Origin: Streptomyces changanensis
GTDB lineage: Bacteria; Actinomycetota; Actinomycetes; Streptomycetales; Streptomycetaceae
Direction: 5' to 3'
DNA: 64,000 bases
NCBI RefSeq assembly: GCF_024600715.1
Contig: NZ_CP102332.1
Span: forward strand, 1,240,001-1,304,000
Numbering within the stretch: the stretch's first letter is position 1; each line of letters begins with the position of its first letter. The notes beneath the pieces were generated by a model. That model worked only from the letters and a program-made list of their open reading frames with translations, had not been told where the DNA came from and ran no database searches. A program made the translations under genes and the position numbers. Shown piece after piece: positions 36,846 through 48,609 of this stretch.

Positions 36846-37352
36846 TCAGCGGCCGCGCAGGCGGCGTACCAGGATGCTCGCGTCCCCCCGGGACTCCAGG
36901 TCCGCCAGGACGACCGCGACGGCCTCGCGGACGATGCGCCCGCGGTCCACGGCCAGCCCGTGCTCACCGCGCAGGACCAGGCGCGCGTGCTCCAGGTCCA
37001 TCAGTTCCTCGGCGGAGACGTAGACGGTGATCTTCTCGTCGTGGCGTTCCCGCCCGCTCGGCCGGCGGCTCGGGGAGCGGCGCCCGCGCCGGGCGGCCGG
37101 CGCGGCGGCGGCGTTCGCCGCCTTGGCCGCGGCTCCGGGCTCCGGCTGGTCCGCCGACGCGCGGGCGCGCGGCGGCCGGTCGGGCTCGGGCTCGCCCGCC
37201 GCCGTCGCGGCGTGCTCGTCGGAGGGCGGGTTCTGCTCGCCGGCCTGGCCGGGCACCCGGGGCTCCCCCGGGGTCTGGCGCCGGGGGGTCGACGCCTGCA
37301 GCGCCATGCCCCCGGTCGTACGGAACAGCTCGTCGGCACCGGGGAGACTCAC
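36846..37352 (-). CDS. Small ParA-associated protein, possible ribbon-helix-helix
   Basis: 168 residues. The N-terminal ~105 are Pro/Ala/Arg/Gly-rich and probably disordered with a basic patch (ARRGRRSPSRRPSGRERH). The conserved part is the C-terminal ~60: EKITVYVSAEELMDLEHARL then LVLRGEHGLAVDRGRIVREA, a strand-helix-helix pattern like a ribbon-helix-helix DNA-binding or dimer module. The GTG at 37352 overlaps the parA stop (GTGA), so it is expressed with ParA. In plasmid systems an RHH protein is the usual partner of a ParA ATPase; here that role is inferred. Confidence 0.68.
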   Translation of the reverse strand: MSLPGADELFRTTGGMALQASTPRRQTPGEPRVPGQAGEQNPPSDEHAATAAGEPEPDRPPRARASADQPEPGAAAKAANAAAAPAARRGRRSPSRRPSGRERHDEKITVYVSAEELMDLEHARLVLRGEHGLAVDRGRIVREAVAVVLADLESRGDASILVRRLRGR

Positions 37353-38521
37353 TCGGCGTGACACCGGGCGAGCACCTCCCTGGCGAGCTGGCGGTAGGCG
37401 GCCGCGCCGACCGAGTTCGAGGCGTACGTGGTGATCGGCTCGCCGGCGACCGTGGTCTCCGGGAAGCGCACGGTACGGCCGATGACGGTGTGGTAGACGT
37501 GGTCGTCGAAGGCTTCCACCACCCGCGCGAGGACCTCGCGGCTGTGCACCGTCCGCGAGTCGTACATGGTGGCGAGGATGCCGTCGAGCTCCAACTCGGG
37601 GTTGAGGCGCTCCTGGACCTTCTCGATGGTCTCGGTCAGCAGCGCGACGCCGCGCAGCGCGAAGAACTCGCACTCGAGCGGCACTATCACCTTGTGAGCC
37701 GCCGTCAGCGCGTTGACCGTGAGCAGGCCGAGCGAGGGCTGACAGTCGATCACGATGTAGTCGTAGTCCTGGAGCAGCGGCTTCAGGGCGCGCTGGAGCG
37801 TGGACTCGCGCGCGACCTCGCTGACCAGCTGCACCTCGGCGGCCGAGAGGTCGATGTTGCTCGGCAGCAGGTCCATGTTGGGCACGGCGGTCTTGAGGAG
37901 GACCTCGTCCGCCGACATGCCCCGCTCCATGAGCAGGTTGTAGACCGTCAGGTCGAGTTCCATCGGGTTGACCCCGAGGCCGACCGAGAGCGCGCCCTGC
38001 GGGTCGAAGTCGACGAGCAGCACCCGCCGCCCGTACTCCGCCAGCGCGGCGCCCAGGTTGATGGTCGACGTGGTCTTGCCCACGCCGCCCTTCTGGTTGC
38101 ACATCGCGATGATCTTCGCGGGGCCGTGCTCGGTGAGCGGGCCCGGGATCGGGAAGTACGGCAGGGGCCGCCCGGTCGGGCCGATCCGCTCGCGGCGCTG
38201 CCGGGCGGCGTCGGGCGCGAGCGTGGCCGCGTACTCCGGATCCGGCTCGTACTCGGCGTCGGGGTCGTAGAAGTGCCCCTCGGGCAGCTCGTCGTAGGCG
38301 GCGAAGTGGGTGGACTCTCGGCCACTCTCGTTGCCGGCCATGGCGTTCACGTGTTGGCCGTCCATCATCTTCATCGTGTGGGGTGTCGTCATGTGCTGGT
38401 GCGTCGCGAAGGTTCGGACAGCGACGGAGCCGACGGCCTCGAATCCGGACGGCGGGCCACCGTGGGCCGCCGCAGGCGTCCCTGGTTGGGCGGCCCCGGG
38501 AGTAAATGTCGACTCATTCAC
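37349..38521 (-). CDS. ParA-family ATPase beside scpAB
   Basis: 390 residues. A deviant Walker A ATPase of the ParA/Soj family: NQKGGVGKTTSTINLGAALA near residue 142, Walker A' VLLVDFDPQGALSVGLG, and IVIDCQPSLGLLTVNALTAA. The first ~130 residues are an unusual polar extension with HMTTPHTMKMMDGQH and an acidic stretch DPDAEYEPDPEYAA. The start is a GTG at 38521 with AGGAGG 11 nt upstream; internal ATGs exist. This is the ParA-like gene next to scpAB, distinct from the oriC-linked parAB (knowledge of the order in actinobacteria), with a likely role in chromosome or polar organisation. Confidence 0.9.
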   Translation of the reverse strand: MNESTFTPGAAQPGTPAAAHGGPPSGFEAVGSVAVRTFATHQHMTTPHTMKMMDGQHVNAMAGNESGRESTHFAAYDELPEGHFYDPDAEYEPDPEYAATLAPDAARQRRERIGPTGRPLPYFPIPGPLTEHGPAKIIAMCNQKGGVGKTTSTINLGAALAEYGRRVLLVDFDPQGALSVGLGVNPMELDLTVYNLLMERGMSADEVLLKTAVPNMDLLPSNIDLSAAEVQLVSEVARESTLQRALKPLLQDYDYIVIDCQPSLGLLTVNALTAAHKVIVPLECEFFALRGVALLTETIEKVQERLNPELELDGILATMYDSRTVHSREVLARVVEAFDDHVYHTVIGRTVRFPETTVAGEPITTYASNSVGAAAYRQLAREVLARCHAE

Positions 38522-38915
38522 AAGTCGTCTTACCTCCTTGGACGTGACCAGGAAACTTATCGATAGGTCAGCGTGGCACCATGCCGACGGTTGGCGACTC
38601 TATGGCGTGTCACCGCTCCGCAGCAACACAATCGGCCGGACGCGGCGGGATGTGTCGGCGGGCGAACCCCCTCCTGTCAAGGGCGCGCGACCGCCGATCC
38701 ACGCGTTTCGCGGGGGCGCGAATCGGTTCAAGGGTTACGTTCGAGGCGAGTTGCACCGGGTCGTGCGTGCGAGCGGACACACGTCCGGCCGGACCTCGTC
38801 GGGCGAGGTCCGGCCGGGTGCGTGAGGTTGACGACCTCCGTTGACCCCGCCGCGCCGACCCGCCGGGGCGGACCGGGCGGGGTGGTGGGGGGCGGCGGGG
38901 AGTTCGGCCGGGACG
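38522..38915. other. Intergenic region between parA and ald
   Basis: 394 bp without a gene. It holds the parA ribosome site (AAGGAGG near 38533-38539), AT-rich stretches with TAnnnT hexamers on the minus strand (TAAGTT near 38552, TAGAGT near 38601) that could be parA promoter elements, and the ald terminator. Confidence 0.5.
38785..38817 (-). terminator. Hairpin terminator after ald
   Basis: A perfect 14-bp stem CCGGCCGGACCTCG / CGAGGTCCGGCCGG with a 5-nt loop, about 100 nt beyond the ald stop. Confidence 0.75.
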
Positions 38916-40031
<1,116 letters not shown>

Positions 40032-40185
40032 CGTCGATCACGGTCCTTGACTCAGGGGTATTGGGGGTGAAGCGCTCTACAGCGATACATACCCGCGCGT
40101 ACCAGGACGCAGCAGGGCACACCGCGGTTAATCGCAGCGGACCCAGTCTAATGAAGGACTTCCCCGTGTCTAGCCTTACAAAGCA

Positions 40186-43100
40186 TTAATTTTTTTCGGA
40201 ACCACTACGGATTTCGCAGGCTGGGGGTGCGGGCTCCCCGAGGTTGCCAGGACCGCCCTGACCTGCGGGCCCCGTCGGGGCGGCGAGTCCGCCGGGCCCG
40301 AGGAGCCCCTCGGCCGCCGTGCGGTGCAGCCGGGCCGCGGCCGGGTCGCCGAGCCGGTCGAGGGTGTCGGCCAGCCGTAGCCGCAGCGCCGCGTGGAGCC
40401 GGACGTCCCCGGCGCGGCGCGCCCACTCCACCGCCTCCTCGCAGGTGCGCAGGGACTCCTGGGGCCGGCCCGCGTACTCCTGCACCCTGGCCGCCTCGCT
40501 CAACGCCCGCGCGTGGCCCGGGACATCGCCCAGTCGCCGGTAACCGGCCGCCGCCGCACGCCAGTTGCGCAGCGCCTCGCCGTAGCGGCCCGCGTACGTG
40601 TGGACGGCGCCGAGCCTGCCGTACAGCCGCGCCTGGTCGGCCCGCTCGTCGCGGGCGAGGCGCTGGGCGAGGGCCCGGCCGTACCAGTCGGCGGCCCGCT
40701 GCCAGTCGCCCAGCTCCTGGTGGGCGCCGCCTACGGATTCCATGGCGCGGCCGGTCGCGTACGGGTCGTTCGCCAGCCGGCCGGCGTCCAGCGCCTCCCG
40801 GTAGCGGACCAGCGCGTCCCGGGTACGGCCGGTGCCGGCGTCCAGGTCGGCGAGGTTCAGCAGGGCGGCGGCGCGCTCCCGGTGCAGGCCCCGCCGCTCG
40901 GCCACCCCCAGGACCAGCTGGTGCAGGCCGTACAGCTGGGGCGCCGCGTCCTCGGTGCCCCGGTGCGCGGCGAGGGCCCGGACCAGGGCGGCGATCAGGC
41001 GCCTGGCCAGGGTGTCCAGCTCCCCGTCGGCGACGGCGACGCGCGCGGAGGCCAGCAGGACCGGTTCGCGCAGGCCCAGCCACTCGGCGGCGGCCGCGCG
41101 GTGGGGGAAGCGCAGGGCGCGGGGCAACCCGGCGAGGCGGCGGCGGGCGGGCGACCCCTCCGGCTCGGTGACCGCACGGCAGGAGTGGAGGAGCCGTACG
41201 GTCCGCTCCAGCATGCGCGCGCGGGCCAGCTGCACCTCGGCGGGCCGGTCCTCGGCGTCGAGCCGCTCCCGCAGGAAGGGCACCAGGCAGCCGGGCAGCT
41301 CGTACTGCCCGTCGTGCGCCCGCCGCACGAGGCCGCGCGCCGTGAACCCCTCCAGCATCGACGCGGCGCTCGACACCGAGCACCCGGCCAGCGCCGACAG
41401 GGTCTGCGGGTCGGCCAGGCCCAGCGGCGCCAGGGCGAGCAGGCGCAGGCCGCGGGCCCCCGACGCGGGCAGCGCCTCGTAGGCGAGGCGGAAGGCCCCG
41501 GCGAGGGGGCGGAGGGCCACCGGCCGACCGTCGTCGTGCGGGACGGACCGCAGCCGCTTGGCGAGGTCCGCGACGGAGGCGCCCGGGTGGGCGGCGAGCC
41601 AGCCGCCCGCGAGGAGGAGGGCGGCGGGCTGGCCCGCGCACAGCTCGGTGAGCGTCTCGGCGGCCTGCGGGTCGACGGTGATGCGGACGGAGCCCGCGTA
41701 CCCGTCCAGCAGTTCCACGGCGGCCTTCACGTCCAGGCCGCCCACGGTGCAGGGGCGGACGTCCGGGATGCCGGTGAGGGGGCCCCGGGCGACGGCGACG
41801 ACGAGGCAGCGGGGGTTCTCCGGCAGCAGCGCGTCCACCTGCTCGGCGTCGGCCGCGTCGTCCAGCAGGAGCAGGACGCGGCGGTCCCGCAGGGTCGCCC
41901 GCAGCAGGTCCCCGACCTCGTCCTCGTCGGCCCCGGCGGGTGCGACGAGGCCCAGGTCCTCCAGCAGGCCCCGGGCGACGCGCTCCACCGGCACGGGTTC
42001 CCCGCCCGGCTCGCTCAGCCGGGCCCGCAGGACGCCGTCGGGGTAGCCGCGCGCGAGGTCCCGCGCCAGCTCCTCGGCGAGCGCGGTACGGCCGGAGCCG
42101 GGCCGCCCGGCGATGAGCAGGATCCGGGCGCGGGGCGCCTTGCGCCCGGCCAGCGTGTCCAGGCCCGCGCGCGAGATGTCCGCCCGCAGCGCCTTCATCT
42201 CCCGCTCCCGCCCGAGGAACCGCGGCGCCCCGGCCTGCCCGGGCGCCGGGCGGGCCGGGGCGGGCCCGGCACCCGGGCGGCCCGGCTCGAAGGGCCCGCC
42301 GTCGGGGCGCGACGGCTCGAAACCCCCGGCGCCCGGACGGCCCGACTCGAAGCGCCCTGCCCCGAACCCACCTGACTCGGGGCGGCCGCCCCGAAGGCGC
42401 CCCCTCTCGGGCCGGTCCGACTCCGGGCGGCTGGCGCTGGGGCAGTCCGGCCCCAGGCGGCGGGCGTCGGGACGGCCCGACTCGGAGCTGCCGACGCCGG
42501 GGCGGTCCGCCTCCGGGCGGCCGACGCTGGGACGGTCCGCCTCCGGGCGGCGGGCGCCGGGACGGTCCGACTCGGAGCGGCCGACGCTGGGACTGTGCGA
42601 CTCCAGACGGTCGGCGCTGGGACGGTCCGACTCCGGGCCGCCGACGCCGGGACGGTACGAGTCCGGGCCGTCGGCGCCGGGACGGTCCGACTCCGAGCGG
42701 CCGGCACCGGGACGGTCCGACTCCGGGCGGCCGCCGACGCCGGGACAGGGCGACTCCGAGCGGCCGACGCCAGGGCGGGGGGGCTCGGACCGGTCCCTTC
42801 GGGCGCCGGGGGCTTCGGGGCGGCGCGTCACAGGGCGGCCCGGCTCGGGGAAGGCGGTACCGGGGCGACCCTCCTCGGGCTGCCCGCTTCCGGGACGACC
42901 GGGCTCCGGCGCGGCGGCGGGATGGCCGGGATCGGGGCGGCCGGCGCCCGCCCTCCCCGACGCCGACCCCGGACGCCCCGGCGCCGGGCGGCCGGCGCTG
43001 GGGCGGGCCGATTCGGGGAGGGGGACGCCGTCAGGGGTGGCGGAACGGGGGGCGCGGGCAGGACCGGAGACCGTGGACCGGGAGGAGCCGGTGGGGTGGG

Positions 43101-43413
43101 AGGGACCTGCGGGGCCGCACTGTCCGGTGGGCCCGGAGGGGGCCGTCTGCCCCGTGGGGCGGGACACCGCGAAGGACCTGGACGGCTCGGTGACCCCGGG
43201 GACCCCGGAGGCCCCGGACGGCCCGGACGGCCCGGACGGACCCGTGGCACCGGACGGACCCGTGGCGTCGGCCCGTGGCGCGGGTTCGCCCCGCGTCATG
43301 GGGGCCGGGGCGGGCGGCGCGTCGGGGAGGGCGCGGCGTCCGGCGTCCGGCGGCGTGGCGCCGGCCTTCCCGGGCCGCTCGGCTCCGCCGATGTTCACCG
43401 CCTGATCCGTCAC
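40186..43413 (-). CDS. STAND-type ATPase with TPR repeats and repetitive N-terminus
   Basis: 1,075 residues. About 1-395: low-complexity, with a collagen-like GPSGATGPSGPSGPSGASG and then about 15 degenerate decapeptides of the type ESDRPGAGRS. About 396-640: NB-ARC-like NTPase beginning RFLGREREMKALRADI, P-loop GRPGSGRT (about 434-441) with Arg in place of the usual Lys, Walker B VLLLLDDAADAEQV, and GQPAALLLAGGWLA. About 650-860: winged-helix and helical region. About 880-1040: TPR-like repeats (ALVRYREALDAGRLANDP, AADWYGRALAQRLARDE, ALRNWRAAAAGYRRLGD). It resembles AfsR/SARP-type regulators without the DNA-binding domain. The GTG at 43413 opens the frame; it may lie too far upstream. Confidence 0.78.
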   Translation of the reverse strand: MTDQAVNIGGAERPGKAGATPPDAGRRALPDAPPAPAPMTRGEPAPRADATGPSGATGPSGPSGPSGASGVPGVTEPSRSFAVSRPTGQTAPSGPTGQCGPAGPSHPTGSSRSTVSGPARAPRSATPDGVPLPESARPSAGRPAPGRPGSASGRAGAGRPDPGHPAAAPEPGRPGSGQPEEGRPGTAFPEPGRPVTRRPEAPGARRDRSEPPRPGVGRSESPCPGVGGRPESDRPGAGRSESDRPGADGPDSYRPGVGGPESDRPSADRLESHSPSVGRSESDRPGARRPEADRPSVGRPEADRPGVGSSESGRPDARRLGPDCPSASRPESDRPERGRLRGGRPESGGFGAGRFESGRPGAGGFEPSRPDGGPFEPGRPGAGPAPARPAPGQAGAPRFLGREREMKALRADISRAGLDTLAGRKAPRARILLIAGRPGSGRTALAEELARDLARGYPDGVLRARLSEPGGEPVPVERVARGLLEDLGLVAPAGADEDEVGDLLRATLRDRRVLLLLDDAADAEQVDALLPENPRCLVVAVARGPLTGIPDVRPCTVGGLDVKAAVELLDGYAGSVRITVDPQAAETLTELCAGQPAALLLAGGWLAAHPGASVADLAKRLRSVPHDDGRPVALRPLAGAFRLAYEALPASGARGLRLLALAPLGLADPQTLSALAGCSVSSAASMLEGFTARGLVRRAHDGQYELPGCLVPFLRERLDAEDRPAEVQLARARMLERTVRLLHSCRAVTEPEGSPARRRLAGLPRALRFPHRAAAAEWLGLREPVLLASARVAVADGELDTLARRLIAALVRALAAHRGTEDAAPQLYGLHQLVLGVAERRGLHRERAAALLNLADLDAGTGRTRDALVRYREALDAGRLANDPYATGRAMESVGGAHQELGDWQRAADWYGRALAQRLARDERADQARLYGRLGAVHTYAGRYGEALRNWRAAAAGYRRLGDVPGHARALSEAARVQEYAGRPQESLRTCEEAVEWARRAGDVRLHAALRLRLADTLDRLGDPAAARLHRTAAEGLLGPGGLAAPTGPAGQGGPGNLGEPAPPACEIRSGSEKN
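42286..42800 (-). repeat. Degenerate 30-bp tandem repeat coding decapeptides
   Basis: About 15 consecutive roughly 30-nt units (edges approximate) encode ten-residue repeats with a conserved Arg/Asp-Arg-Pro core. Units vary by several bases, with occasional 33-nt copies; the reading frame is kept throughout. Confidence 0.75.
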
Positions 43414-43566
43414 GGGTCACGCTCCCGTCCGCCTGCGCACGAGCTGGTCCCGCCGGGTCCCCGAGCGGGTGCTCCGAGCGTAGTTCAGCGCCGGGTGCCC
43501 GCGGTGCTGGGCACGGCCCGTACATCGCCCGATCGGATCAACTGATCGTCACACTGATGCCACGCG

Positions 43567-44193
43567 TCACGCGGGGAAGGGCCGGGCCGGCCACGGCGCC
43601 TCGGCGGGCCGCAGCGCCTCGAAGCCGTCACCCGCACGGGCAGCCAGGACCGACAGGACACCGACGACGAGGCAGTTGTTGTGGAGCTCGCCCGCGAGCA
43701 CCCCGCGCGCGAGCTCGGTCAGCGGTACGCGGGCCAGCTCCATGTCGGCCTCCTCCTCGGCGACCTCGAAGCGGACGCCCTCCGCCTCGGACAGCCCGCG
43801 GGCGAGGAAGACGCGTACCGCCTCGTCGCAGCCGCCCGGCGTGGTGTACACGTCGGTGAGGACGTGCCACTCCTCCGCCTTGACGTGGGCCTCCTCGTAC
43901 AGCTCGCGCTGGGCTGCGTGCAGGGGGTTCTCGCCGGGGACGTCCAGCAGGCCCGCCGGGATCTCCCAGAGCTTGTGGCGGACGGGATGGCGGTACTGGC
44001 GCAGCACGAGGACGCGGTCCTCGTCGTCGAGGGCGAGGACGGCGACCGAACCGGGGTGGACCTGGTAGTCGCGGCCCACGACCGTGCCGTCCGGCATGAC
44101 CACGTCGTCGGTGCGGACACTGGTCTTGTTGCCCCGGAAGGGGGTCGAGGTCGCGGTGACCCGCCACTCTTCGGGCGTGTCCTGGATGGTCAT
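43567..44193 (-). CDS. NUDIX hydrolase, ADP-ribose pyrophosphatase type
   Basis: 208 residues. It probably hydrolyses ADP-ribose to AMP and ribose-5-phosphate. Seen: VLVLRQYRHPVRHKLWEIPA, the NUDIX box region AGLLDVPGENPLHAAQRELY followed by EEAHV, and the ADP-ribose-type downstream segment YTTPGGCDEAVRVFLARGLS. The ATG at 44193 has GGAGG 9 nt upstream; an in-frame extension from 44241 is rejected because it crosses the pyrG terminator. It lies just downstream of pyrG, as the NUDIX gene does in mycobacteria (recollection). It is the second ADP-ribose-related NUDIX gene in the window. Confidence 0.9.
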   Translation of the reverse strand: MTIQDTPEEWRVTATSTPFRGNKTSVRTDDVVMPDGTVVGRDYQVHPGSVAVLALDDEDRVLVLRQYRHPVRHKLWEIPAGLLDVPGENPLHAAQRELYEEAHVKAEEWHVLTDVYTTPGGCDEAVRVFLARGLSEAEGVRFEVAEEEADMELARVPLTELARGVLAGELHNNCLVVGVLSVLAARAGDGFEALRPAEAPWPARPFPA

Positions 44194-44226
44194 GGAAGAC
44201 GTCCTCCCTCGTACACGGGCGTACAC

Positions 44227-44268
44227 GAAAAACCGGGGCACGTGCCCTGATCAGGCCCGTACCCCGGT
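44227..44268 (-). terminator. Intrinsic terminator of pyrG with U-tract
   Basis: Arms 44232-44242 and 44258-44268 pair at 10 of 11 positions with an inner CCTGATCAGG self-complementary loop; on the minus strand the stem is followed directly by TTTTT (44227-44231), a classical rho-independent terminator, rare in this genome. Confidence 0.82.
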
Positions 44269-44287
44269 CAACCGTATCGCTAGCGCG

Positions 44288-45937
<1,650 letters not shown>

Positions 45938-46470
45938 GGCCAAGAGGGGGCTCCCGTGGTCGCGGTCTGGAGGTGCGTACCGGCGTCCGATCCGGAGGAC
46001 CGAGGGAAGAAACCCGAGGTCTCCGGGGGTGCCGTCGCTGCGGTATCGGGGGCCGCCGATTGGTTCTGCGGCGCCCACCGGTCCACGGGCTACCAGGGTA
46101 TCAGCGCCGGAGGAGGACCGCGTTCCGGCCGCGCGGCGCCCATGAACCGGCCATTGTTCGGTACCGTTCGGCTGGGTGCGGGTGTGTGCGGAGCGGACGG
46201 CGGACAGATGACCGCGCGCCGATCCGCATGGATGCGCACAGCGGGGTACTGGCTCATTCGTTCAGGCATCCGCCCCACCACCCACAACCAGGAAGATCAC
46301 ACGGAGATCCCGGGCGCGTCGTATCCTGCTCGGACACCCGTTGCCGAGTCAGGCCCGCATACGGCACCACCCCCGCCCGTCGCCCGGGAACCCTCGCGCC
46401 AACGATCCTTGACCCTGACCCCAGTAAGCGCCCCGCGGGGCGAACGTGGCCGTTCGACTGGAGATTGCAC
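45938..46470. other. Divergent intergenic region pyrG / GH15 gene
   Basis: 533 bp between divergent starts. I see no gene, RNA or convincing repeat in it. It must hold both promoters; TTGACC at about 46409-46414 could be a -35 for the plus-strand gene, but no good -10 follows at standard spacing. Confidence 0.4.
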
Positions 46471-48273
46471 GTGGCCGGGCGCATCGAGGACTACGCACTC
46501 ATCGGAGACATGCAGACCGCTGCCCTGGTCTGCCGGGACGGCACGGCCGACTGGCTGTGCCTGCCCCGCTTCGACTCGCATGCCGTCTTCGCAGGAATCC
46601 TCGGGACCGAGGAGCACGGATTCTGGCGGATCGGTCCGGTGCCCGCCGAGGGCGCCGAACCCCCGGCCGCCGACCGCCGCCACTACCGCGGCGACTCGCT
46701 CATCCTCGAGTCCGAGTGGGACACACCGCGCGGCACCGTCCGCATCACGGACTTCATGCCGCCCCGCGACGGCGCGCCGCAGCTGGTGCGGATCGTCGAG
46801 GGCGTCAGCGGCCGCGTGAAGATGCGCTCGTCGCTGCGGATGCGGTTCAGCTACGGCCGCGTCGTGCCGTGGGTCCACAAGGTCGACAACCGCACGGTCG
46901 CCGTCGCCGGCCCTGACTCGGTGTGGCTGGACACGGCCTGCGAGACGCACGGCGAGAACCTCACGACGTACTCCGACTTCACCATCACGCCCGGTGAGCG
47001 GGTCGCCTTCACCATCAGCTGGCAGCCCTCGCACCACGCGCAGCCGCCGCTGCCGGACCCCGAGGCGGCCCTGGTGGCGACGAGCGACTTCTGGCGGGAG
47101 TGGGTCGACCACTGCACCTACCGCGGTCCCTACCGCGAGGCCGTGATCCGCTCGCTGATCACGCTGAAGGCCCTGACGTACGCCCCGACCGGCGGCATCG
47201 TCGCGGCGCCGACGACCTCCCTGCCGGAGGACATCGGCGGCGTGCGGAACTGGGACTACCGCTACACCTGGCTGCGGGACGCCGCCATCACGCTCTCCTC
47301 GCTGCTGCGCACCGGCTACCGCGAGGAGGCCCGCGCCTGGCGCGAGTGGCTGCTGCGCGCGGTCGCCGGCGACCCCGAGAACCTCCAGATCATGTACGGC
47401 ATCGCGGGCGAGCGTGAGCTCGGCGAGGCCGAGCTGGACTGGCTGCCCGGCTACGAGGGCTCCGCCCCGGTCCGCGTCGGCAACGGCGCCGCGGCCCAGC
47501 TCCAGCTGGACGTGTACGGCGAGGTCACCGAGGCCCTGCACCTGGCCCACATGACCGGCCTGGCCCGCAACGACTACGCCTCGCTCCTCCAGCTGAAGCT
47601 GATCAACTACCTGGAGAAGCACTGGACCGAGCCCGACGAGGGCATCTGGGAGGTGCGCGGCCCGCGCCGCCACTTCGTCCACTCCAAGGTCATGGCGTGG
47701 GTCGCCGTCGACCGCACGATCAAGCTGATCGAGTCGGGCGACGCCGACGGGCCGCTGGACCGCTGGCGCGAGCTGCGCGACGAGATCCACCGGGACGTGT
47801 GCGAGAAGGGCTACGACCCGGAGCGCAACACCTTCACCCAGTCGTACGGCTCCAAGGAGCTGGACGCGTCGCTGCTGCTCATCCCTCAGGTGGGCTTCCT
47901 GCCGCCGGACGACAAGCGGGTCATCGGCACGATCGAGGCGATCCAGCGGGAGCTGTCCACGGAGGACGGCTTCATCCTGCGCTACCCGACGCAGGGCTCC
48001 GACGAGGGCGTGGACGGCCTGCCGGGCGACGAGGGCGCGTTCCTCGCCTGCTCGTTCTGGATGGCGGACGACCTGGCGATGATCGGCCGGGTCGACGAGG
48101 CCCGCAAGCTCTTCGAGAAGCTCCTCGCGCTGCGCAACGACCTCGGGCTGCTCGCGGAGGAGTGGGACCCGCGGCTCCAGCGCCAGGTCGGGAACTTCCC
48201 GCAGGCGTTCAGCCACGTGCCGCTGATCGACACGGCGCTGCGGCTGACCGCGAGCGGCGCGTACGGCGGCTGA
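46471..48273 (+). CDS. Glycoside hydrolase family 15 (trehalase/glucoamylase-like)
   Basis: 600 residues. N-terminal beta-sandwich domain (about 1-215; RIEDYALIGDMQTAALVCRD, ADWLCLPRFDSHAVFAGILG) and a C-terminal (alpha/alpha)6 barrel with VRNWDYRYTWLRDAAITLSS (general-acid region) and LAEEWDPRLQRQVGNFPQAF (catalytic-base region). Actinobacterial members with this layout hydrolyse trehalose or dextrins (family knowledge; substrate unproven). No signal peptide, so it is cytoplasmic and may act on storage sugars. The GTG at 46471 has GGAG at 8-nt spacing and begins the conserved sequence; the longer upstream frame is rejected. Confidence 0.88.
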   Translation: MAGRIEDYALIGDMQTAALVCRDGTADWLCLPRFDSHAVFAGILGTEEHGFWRIGPVPAEGAEPPAADRRHYRGDSLILESEWDTPRGTVRITDFMPPRDGAPQLVRIVEGVSGRVKMRSSLRMRFSYGRVVPWVHKVDNRTVAVAGPDSVWLDTACETHGENLTTYSDFTITPGERVAFTISWQPSHHAQPPLPDPEAALVATSDFWREWVDHCTYRGPYREAVIRSLITLKALTYAPTGGIVAAPTTSLPEDIGGVRNWDYRYTWLRDAAITLSSLLRTGYREEARAWREWLLRAVAGDPENLQIMYGIAGERELGEAELDWLPGYEGSAPVRVGNGAAAQLQLDVYGEVTEALHLAHMTGLARNDYASLLQLKLINYLEKHWTEPDEGIWEVRGPRRHFVHSKVMAWVAVDRTIKLIESGDADGPLDRWRELRDEIHRDVCEKGYDPERNTFTQSYGSKELDASLLLIPQVGFLPPDDKRVIGTIEAIQRELSTEDGFILRYPTQGSDEGVDGLPGDEGAFLACSFWMADDLAMIGRVDEARKLFEKLLALRNDLGLLAEEWDPRLQRQVGNFPQAFSHVPLIDTALRLTASGAYGG

Positions 48274-48292
48274 CGGCCCGCAGGGCGGACGC

Positions 48293-48344
48293 CGGCGCGT
48301 AGGGCGGTCGGCGGCGCGTACGGCGGTCGGCGGCGCGTACGGCG
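48293..48344 (+). repeat. 19-bp tandem repeats after the GH15 gene
   Basis: Two full 19-nt units (48293-48311, 48312-48330) and a 14-nt partial unit of CGGCGCGTACGGCGGTCGG. The unit resembles the last codons of the GH15 gene (GGCGCGTACGGCGG at 48257-48270), so it may have arisen by slippage of the gene end. The whole 48274-48609 spacer has no other gene. Confidence 0.75.
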
Positions 48345-48360
48345 TCCAGGGGCCGGCAGG

Positions 48361-48400
48361 GCGGGCGCCGGCCCGCACCACATGACGGGCGCCGGCCCGT
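48361..48400 (+). terminator. Paired small hairpins, possible terminator of GH15 gene
   Basis: Two adjacent GC hairpins with 6-bp stems and the same GCCG loop (48361-48376 and 48385-48400). Confidence 0.4.
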
Positions 48401-48595
48401 ACGACGGTCGGCCCGCTCCTGGCGAGGCCCGTCCCGGGGGCGGTTCACGCTCCGGGGCGGGCCGTCGGCACGTTTGGGGAGTGACGTACGACACATCCGA
48501 CCGGGCCCCGTCAAGAGGCGGGCGCCCGCGGCGAGTTGCCGCGGCCCGGTACGGACCGTCACCCGCCGGTGCTGCCGTGGCGGCACCGGCGCGGG

Positions 48596-48601
48596 TAGCG
48601 T
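48596..48601 (+). promoter_or_regulatory. -10 hexamer of leaderless PucR mRNA
   Basis: TAGCGT lies 8 nt before the ATG at 48610, which has no Shine-Dalgarno. Confidence 0.45.
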
Positions 48602-48609
48602 CCGGCCCC

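Noticed and set aside
42286..42800. 30-bp repeats as a possible CRISPR or VNTR outside genes
   Set aside because: Units are degenerate, contiguous and in frame with the STAND ATPase gene.
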